A program made the position numbers and the translations under genes. From CAZSNT01 sp964607765 (GTDB taxonomy: Bacteria; Verrucomicrobiota; Lentisphaeria; Oligosphaerales; JABHEG01), in contig CAZSNT010000257.1 of assembly GCA_964607765.1 (NCBI GenBank), forward strand, positions 1 through 10,349: 10,349 bases of DNA. The letters run 5' to 3'. Shown here in pieces: positions 7,276 through 10,349 of this stretch (position 1 is the stretch's first letter; every line of letters begins with the position of its first letter). The notes under the pieces are model-generated. The model was not told the DNA's origin and ran no database searches. It was given only the letters and a program-made list of their open reading frames with translations.

Positions 7276-8289
7276 ATGAAGGTTGTTGTTCTGCACGGAG
7301 AACCGAAATCCTGCGCCATTGAGGAGGTCCCGACGCCTGACGTGGCGGCGAACTACTGTCTCGTGAAGATCATGACAGCGCCCATGTGTACGGAGTACCA
7401 TGCGTACGCGAACGGGGCGAAGAGCCGTGGCCTCGGTCACGAGGCGGCCGGCGAGGTGGTCAAAGCGGGGCCTCAGAGTCGTGTGAAGCCGGGTACGCGC
7501 GTGATCGTCATGCCGCAGAACGGCTGCGGCACGTGCGAGCTCTGCCTGCGCGGCGAACACATTCATTGCTCCGCGAAGATCGACCCGCTTGCCATCTGCG
7601 GCTGTTCGGATGGGCGGGCAACGTACGCGCAGTACTGCATTCAGCAGGATTGGCTGCTGGTGCCCATCCCGGACGGCATGAGCTACGACCACGCGGCCAT
7701 GGCGTGCTGCGGGCTCGGCCCCACCTTCAATGCGGTGAACCTGCTCGAGGTCAATGCGTACCACACCGTGCTCGTGGCAGGGCTGGGCCCGGTCGGTCTG
7801 GGCGGCGTGATCAACGCGACGCATTTGGGCGCGCGCGTCATTGGCCTGGATGTGAACCCCTATCGTCTTGATCTTGCACGGAAGCTCGGCGCTGCGGATG
7901 CCCTGGACCCGACGGTGGACGGCACGCTCGAGAAAATCCTCGAGCTGACCGACGGGCACGGCGCAGACGCCGCCATCGAGACCGCGAACGTGCCGTCCAG
8001 CCCCCCCTTCCTGATCGAAGCGACGCGCAAGAAGGGCAAGATCGGCCTGGTCAGTTGGGCGGGCGAACTGCCGGTTCGCAGGATCGTGGGCAAGGGACTG
8101 ACCATTGTCGGGTGCTGGCACTGGAACCACTTCACGCACACGGAGAGGATGTTGCAGGTCGTCGCCCGCAACTCCGAGACGCTGGACACGGCGATTACGC
8201 ACACCTTTCCGATGGCACAAGTCCAGGACGCCTGGGAGCTGCAGCTGACCGGTCAGTGCGGCAAGGTCCTGCTGCATCCGTGGGCGTAG
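7276..8289 (+). CDS. Zinc-dependent medium-chain alcohol/polyol dehydrogenase
   Basis: This 337-residue MDR-superfamily enzyme starts at ATG 7276, with AGGGAG at 7261-7266. The N-terminal GroES-like domain carries the catalytic zinc ligands: Cys38 (MCTEYH), His55-Glu56 (GHEAAGEV) and probably Cys144 or Cys145. The structural zinc site is complete: Cys84, Cys87, Cys90 and Cys98 (CGTCELC...C). The Rossmann domain has GLGPVG at 169-174 and Asp192 at the end of beta-2 (VIGLDVN), which favours NAD over NADP. Length matches threonine/sorbitol dehydrogenase-like members (about 340). It would oxidise a secondary alcohol of a sugar, polyol or similar compound, or do the reverse, in the cytoplasm; there is no signal peptide. 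It is the only clearly cytoplasmic metabolic enzyme here and may process a product released by the exported neighbours. The exact substrate cannot be told from sequence. Confidence 0.93.
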   Translation: MKVVVLHGEPKSCAIEEVPTPDVAANYCLVKIMTAPMCTEYHAYANGAKSRGLGHEAAGEVVKAGPQSRVKPGTRVIVMPQNGCGTCELCLRGEHIHCSAKIDPLAICGCSDGRATYAQYCIQQDWLLVPIPDGMSYDHAAMACCGLGPTFNAVNLLEVNAYHTVLVAGLGPVGLGGVINATHLGARVIGLDVNPYRLDLARKLGAADALDPTVDGTLEKILELTDGHGADAAIETANVPSSPPFLIEATRKKGKIGLVSWAGELPVRRIVGKGLTIVGCWHWNHFTHTERMLQVVARNSETLDTAITHTFPMAQVQDAWELQLTGQCGKVLLHPWA

Positions 8290-8326
8290 GCGGACGCCCT
8301 GTCTCGGAACGTATGACGCAACGCAT

Positions 8327-8331
8327 AGGAG
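8327..8331 (+). promoter_or_regulatory. Ribosome binding site deciding the beta-helix gene start
   Basis: AGGAG lies 5 bases before ATG 8337. A further in-frame ATG at 8313 has no comparable site, and starting there still gives no signal peptide. Confidence 0.65.
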
Positions 8332-8336
8332 TTAGT

Positions 8337-9971
8337 ATGCACCGAAGCAGCGGACGCGAGTACCACGTCTCGGTCAACGGAGATGACAGCAATCCGGGCA
8401 GCGCTTCGGCCCCGTTACGGACAGTGCAGGCCGCTGCAGACCGGGCTCAGCCCGGCGACACGGTAACGGTGCACGAAGGCATCTACCGCGAACGCGTCGA
8501 TCCCCCTCGCGGCGGCGAGTCGGATGAGAGGCGTATCACGTACCAGGCCGCCCCGGGCGAGAGTGTCGCCATCAAAGGCTCCGAGGCAATCAAGGGCTGG
8601 GAGCATCAGAACGGCGACGTGTGGTTGCTCCACCTGTCCAACAACTATTTCGGCGCCTTCAATCCCTATGCCAATGTCCTGACCGGTGACTGGTTTTTCC
8701 CGCTCGACCGCGAACACCACACAGGCGCTGTCTACCTGAACGACGTTGCCATCGACGAAGCCGCCACACTGGACGAAATGTACGGCAAGTGCTGGGGCAG
8801 GCGCTGGTTTGCCAAGTCGGACAACACGGGCACCTGGATCTGGGCGAACTTCAAGGGCGCCGACCCTAATGAGGAACTGGTGGAGATCAACAAGCGCCGC
8901 ACGGTGTTCTACCCGTCCGGGCGCGGGGTCAACTACATCACGGTGCGCGGGTTCACGCTCAGCCAGGCCGCCACGCCGTGGTGCCCGCCGACCACCGAGC
9001 AGATCGGGCTGATCGGCACGAACTGGAGCAAGGGCTGGGTCATCGAGGACAATACCATCACCCACTCGCGCTGCAGCGGCGTCAGCCTCGGCAAGTACTT
9101 CGATCGGTTGGACGGCCTGAACCGCTACGGCTACAACGCACATTTCCAGACCGTGATACGCGTTCTCGCCGAAGGTAGTTGGGCGCCGGAGAACGTCGGC
9201 AGCCACGTCGTACGCAACAACCACATCGCTTACTGCGAGCAGACCGGCATCGTCGGCAGCCACGGCGCTGCCTTCTCGACCATCACCGGTAACGTGATCC
9301 ACGATATCCACGTACGCCGCCTGTTCGACGGCTTCGAGCAGGCCGGAATCAAATTCCACGCGCCGGTGGACACAACCATCGGCAACAACCTGATCTACAA
9401 CTGCACCAAGGCGGTCTGGCTCGATTGGATGGTCCAGGGCGCGCGCGTCACCGGGAATGTCTTCTACAGGAGTCGCGAGTTCGACCTGTTCGTGGAGGTC
9501 AGCCACGGCCCGTTCCTGGTCGACAACAACGTCTTCCTGTCCGACGTCGCGCTCCTGGACTCCTCGCAGGGCGGCGCGTACGCACACAACCTGTTTGTCG
9601 GCGAAGTCCGGCAGCGTCCGGAGCTGGACCGGGTCACGCAGTACTTCAAGCCACACACCACGGAGCTCGTGGATGTGGCGCATATCCTGGACGGTGACGA
9701 TCGCTTCTACAACAACATCGTCTGTGAAGACTCCGGGCTGCAGAGCTACGACAGGTCCGAAGAGCCGGTCTGGATGGACGGCAATGTCTTCCTGCACAAG
9801 GCCAAACCGTGCAAGGTGGAGGAGGCCCCCCTCGCCGCCCCGGACGCCGATCCCCGGTTCCACGTGCACAAAGACGGCGACGACGTCGTTCTGGAGATGG
9901 ACCTGGACGCGGGGTGGGGAACTGCTCGTCAACGCCCATTGGTGACCACGGAACTGCTGGGCAAACCCTAA
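8337..9971 (+). CDS. Right-handed parallel beta-helix protein (DUF1565-type N-terminus), C-terminus cut by an in-frame stop
   Basis: This is a 544-residue product. The N-terminus YHVSVNGDDSNPGS (9-22) followed by PLRTVQAAAD and PGDTVTVHEGIYRE (39-52) is the classic DUF1565/pectate-lyase-like opening. From about 195 to 465 come beta-helix rungs with repeated N-x-I/V-F/Y patterns: IEDNTI (236-241), VRNNHI (292-297), ITGNVI (316-321), IGNNLIY (348-354), VTGNVFY (371-377), VDNNVF (395-400). Conserved-looking acidic sites are WLDWM (361-365) and DLFVEVSHGP (383-392), candidates for catalysis. Families with this fold include polysaccharide lyases and glycosidases such as GH141; I cannot choose between them. 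Two oddities: no signal peptide precedes the domain, although relatives are usually exported, and the frame stops at TAA 9969-9971 although family-like sequence continues in the same frame to 10121. The fold call is strong; activity is unknown. Confidence 0.88.
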   Translation: MHRSSGREYHVSVNGDDSNPGSASAPLRTVQAAADRAQPGDTVTVHEGIYRERVDPPRGGESDERRITYQAAPGESVAIKGSEAIKGWEHQNGDVWLLHLSNNYFGAFNPYANVLTGDWFFPLDREHHTGAVYLNDVAIDEAATLDEMYGKCWGRRWFAKSDNTGTWIWANFKGADPNEELVEINKRRTVFYPSGRGVNYITVRGFTLSQAATPWCPPTTEQIGLIGTNWSKGWVIEDNTITHSRCSGVSLGKYFDRLDGLNRYGYNAHFQTVIRVLAEGSWAPENVGSHVVRNNHIAYCEQTGIVGSHGAAFSTITGNVIHDIHVRRLFDGFEQAGIKFHAPVDTTIGNNLIYNCTKAVWLDWMVQGARVTGNVFYRSREFDLFVEVSHGPFLVDNNVFLSDVALLDSSQGGAYAHNLFVGEVRQRPELDRVTQYFKPHTTELVDVAHILDGDDRFYNNIVCEDSGLQSYDRSEEPVWMDGNVFLHKAKPCKVEEAPLAAPDADPRFHVHKDGDDVVLEMDLDAGWGTARQRPLVTTELLGKP

Positions 9972-10121
9972 CTGGTGCAGCAGGCGTTCGAGAATCCCGA
10001 CGGAACGCCGTTGGCCGTGGACACGGATTTCTTCGGCAAGCCCCGCGATCCGCAGAATCCGTTCCCAGGCCCCATCGAGCTGGCGGAATCAACCGGTAAA
10101 ACCAAGCTCTGGCCGAAATAG
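9972..10121 (+). pseudogene. Detached C-terminal 49 codons of the beta-helix gene
   Basis: After the TAA at 9969-9971, the same frame continues for 49 sense codons to TAG at 10119-10121. It reads as ordinary protein, including FENPDGTP, VDTDFFGK and NPFPGPIEL. From memory, this is how beta-helix relatives normally end after the TTELLGK motif, which here sits at residues 538-543 just before the stop. No frame change is needed to join them; one base substitution in the TAA codon would restore a protein of 594 residues. I see no separate start codon with a ribosome binding site, so independent translation is unlikely. Alternatives to a real nonsense mutation are a sequencing or assembly error, or stop-codon readthrough. 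Confidence 0.75.
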
Positions 10122-10170
10122 AGCGGAACGGCTCTCTGCCCTGGATTACTCATAGACGGGGGCAGATGTG

Positions 10171-10187
10171 GCTCCCCTTCAGGGAGC
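10171..10187. repeat. Hairpin downstream of the beta-helix gene
   Basis: GCTCCC (10171-10176) pairs with GGGAGC (10182-10187) across the loop CTTCA. GGCA (10161-10164) and TGCC (10190-10193) can extend it past an internal loop. No T run follows, so it is at best a factor-dependent or processing signal for the end of the gene cluster. Confidence 0.4.
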
Positions 10188-10211
10188 AGTGCCTACCATA
10201 TCCCATTGATT

Positions 10212-10305
10212 CCCAGGGCGTTGCCCTGGGCTATGATGTTGGTCGCCTGTGGCGACCGCCGTCCCCAACGGGGACGAACGTTTCAGCCAGGGGCGGAACC
10301 CCTGG
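10212..10305. repeat. REP-like cluster of four short perfect hairpins
   Basis: Four hairpins follow one another within 94 bases: CCCAGGGC/GCCCTGGG (10212-10230, loop GTT); GGTCGCC/GGCGACC (10241-10257, loop TGT); CGTCCCC/GGGGACG (10260-10276, loop AAC); and CCAGGGG/CCCCTGG (10287-10305, loop CGGAA). All stems are perfect, 7 or 8 bp, with tiny loops, which is far beyond chance. The pattern resembles dispersed intergenic REP/BIME-like elements that I recall from planctomycete-type genomes, often mis-called as small proteins. Roles known for such elements elsewhere are transcript-end stabilisation, termination or gyrase/IHF binding; none is shown here. Confidence 0.75.
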
Positions 10306-10334
10306 AACAGATTGAGGCAAAGACAGTTGCGCTC

Positions 10335-10349
10335 ATGTTGGTCGCCTGT
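10335..10349. repeat. Start of a second repeat copy, cut by the window edge
   Basis: ATGTTGGTCGCCTGT at 10335-10349 is identical to 10236-10250, where it forms the left arm and loop of the second hairpin. The offset is 99 bases, suggesting a tandem array continuing beyond the window. Between the copies, 10306-10334 shows no hairpin. Confidence 0.7.

Noticed and set aside
6198..7319. 373-codon open frame on the - strand
   Set aside because: It is antisense to the esterase, whose catalytic motifs are clear, and its translation is Arg-rich low-information sequence.
7186..8277. 363-codon open frame on the - strand
   Set aside because: It is antisense to the zinc dehydrogenase, which has complete zinc and nucleotide motifs on the + strand.
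8415..9932. 505-codon open frame on the - strand
   Set aside because: It lies exactly opposite the beta-helix gene. Its Val/Asp-rich composition mirrors that gene's codons and contains no recognisable domain.
10171..10305. Rho-independent terminator
   Set aside because: Several strong hairpins are present, but none is followed by a run of T, so intrinsic termination is not supported.
10212..10349. CRISPR array
   Set aside because: The hairpins have different sequences, there is no repeat-spacer regularity of 25-40 bases, and no cas gene is present.

Overview
The window is GC-rich bacterial DNA with six protein-coding genes, all on the + strand, followed by a short non-coding stretch of stacked hairpins. 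No RNA gene, CRISPR array, transposase or phage gene was seen. Gene content points to a Planctomycetes/PVC-type or similar heterotroph. The evidence is the large exported methyltransferase-like/PQQ-propeller fusion, the LamG-domain protein, the DUF1565-type beta-helix protein and the translatable hairpin repeats. This assignment rests on remembered family distribution and was not tested by a search.

Layout: 1-298 is a leader with small inverted and direct repeats and no convincing gene. 299-3523 encodes an exported 1074-residue protein with a degenerate SAM-methyltransferase-like domain followed by two PQQ-type beta-propeller regions. It overlaps by 4 bases (ATGA) the next gene, 3520-5388, an exported LamG-like lectin domain joined to a probable degenerate TIM-barrel glycosidase-like region. 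5486-6157 encodes an unrecognised two-helix membrane protein with a small soluble domain and a proline-rich tail. 6222-7208 is an exported alpha/beta hydrolase (BD-FAE/acetylesterase-like). 7276-8289 is a zinc-dependent medium-chain alcohol/polyol dehydrogenase. 8337-9971 is a right-handed beta-helix protein with no visible signal peptide. Its reading frame is cut by one in-frame TAA, and the remaining 49 codons of the family-like C-terminus continue intact to 10121. 10122-10349 holds a run of short perfect hairpins and the start of a second copy about 99 bp downstream.

The genes are co-oriented with gaps of 47-97 bp (or an overlap), and each has a plausible Shine-Dalgarno sequence, so they may form one operon or a tight gene cluster. 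A consistent but unproven reading is handling of plant or algal polysaccharide: carbohydrate binding (LamG), side-chain de-esterification (esterase), a beta-helix glycan-active enzyme and a sugar/alcohol dehydrogenase, with the propeller protein as a surface or periplasmic scaffold. No transporter, sulfatase or regulator lies in the window. The points most worth checking are the single nonsense codon in the beta-helix gene, the exported methyltransferase-like domain that has lost ligand-binding residues, and the hairpin repeat array.
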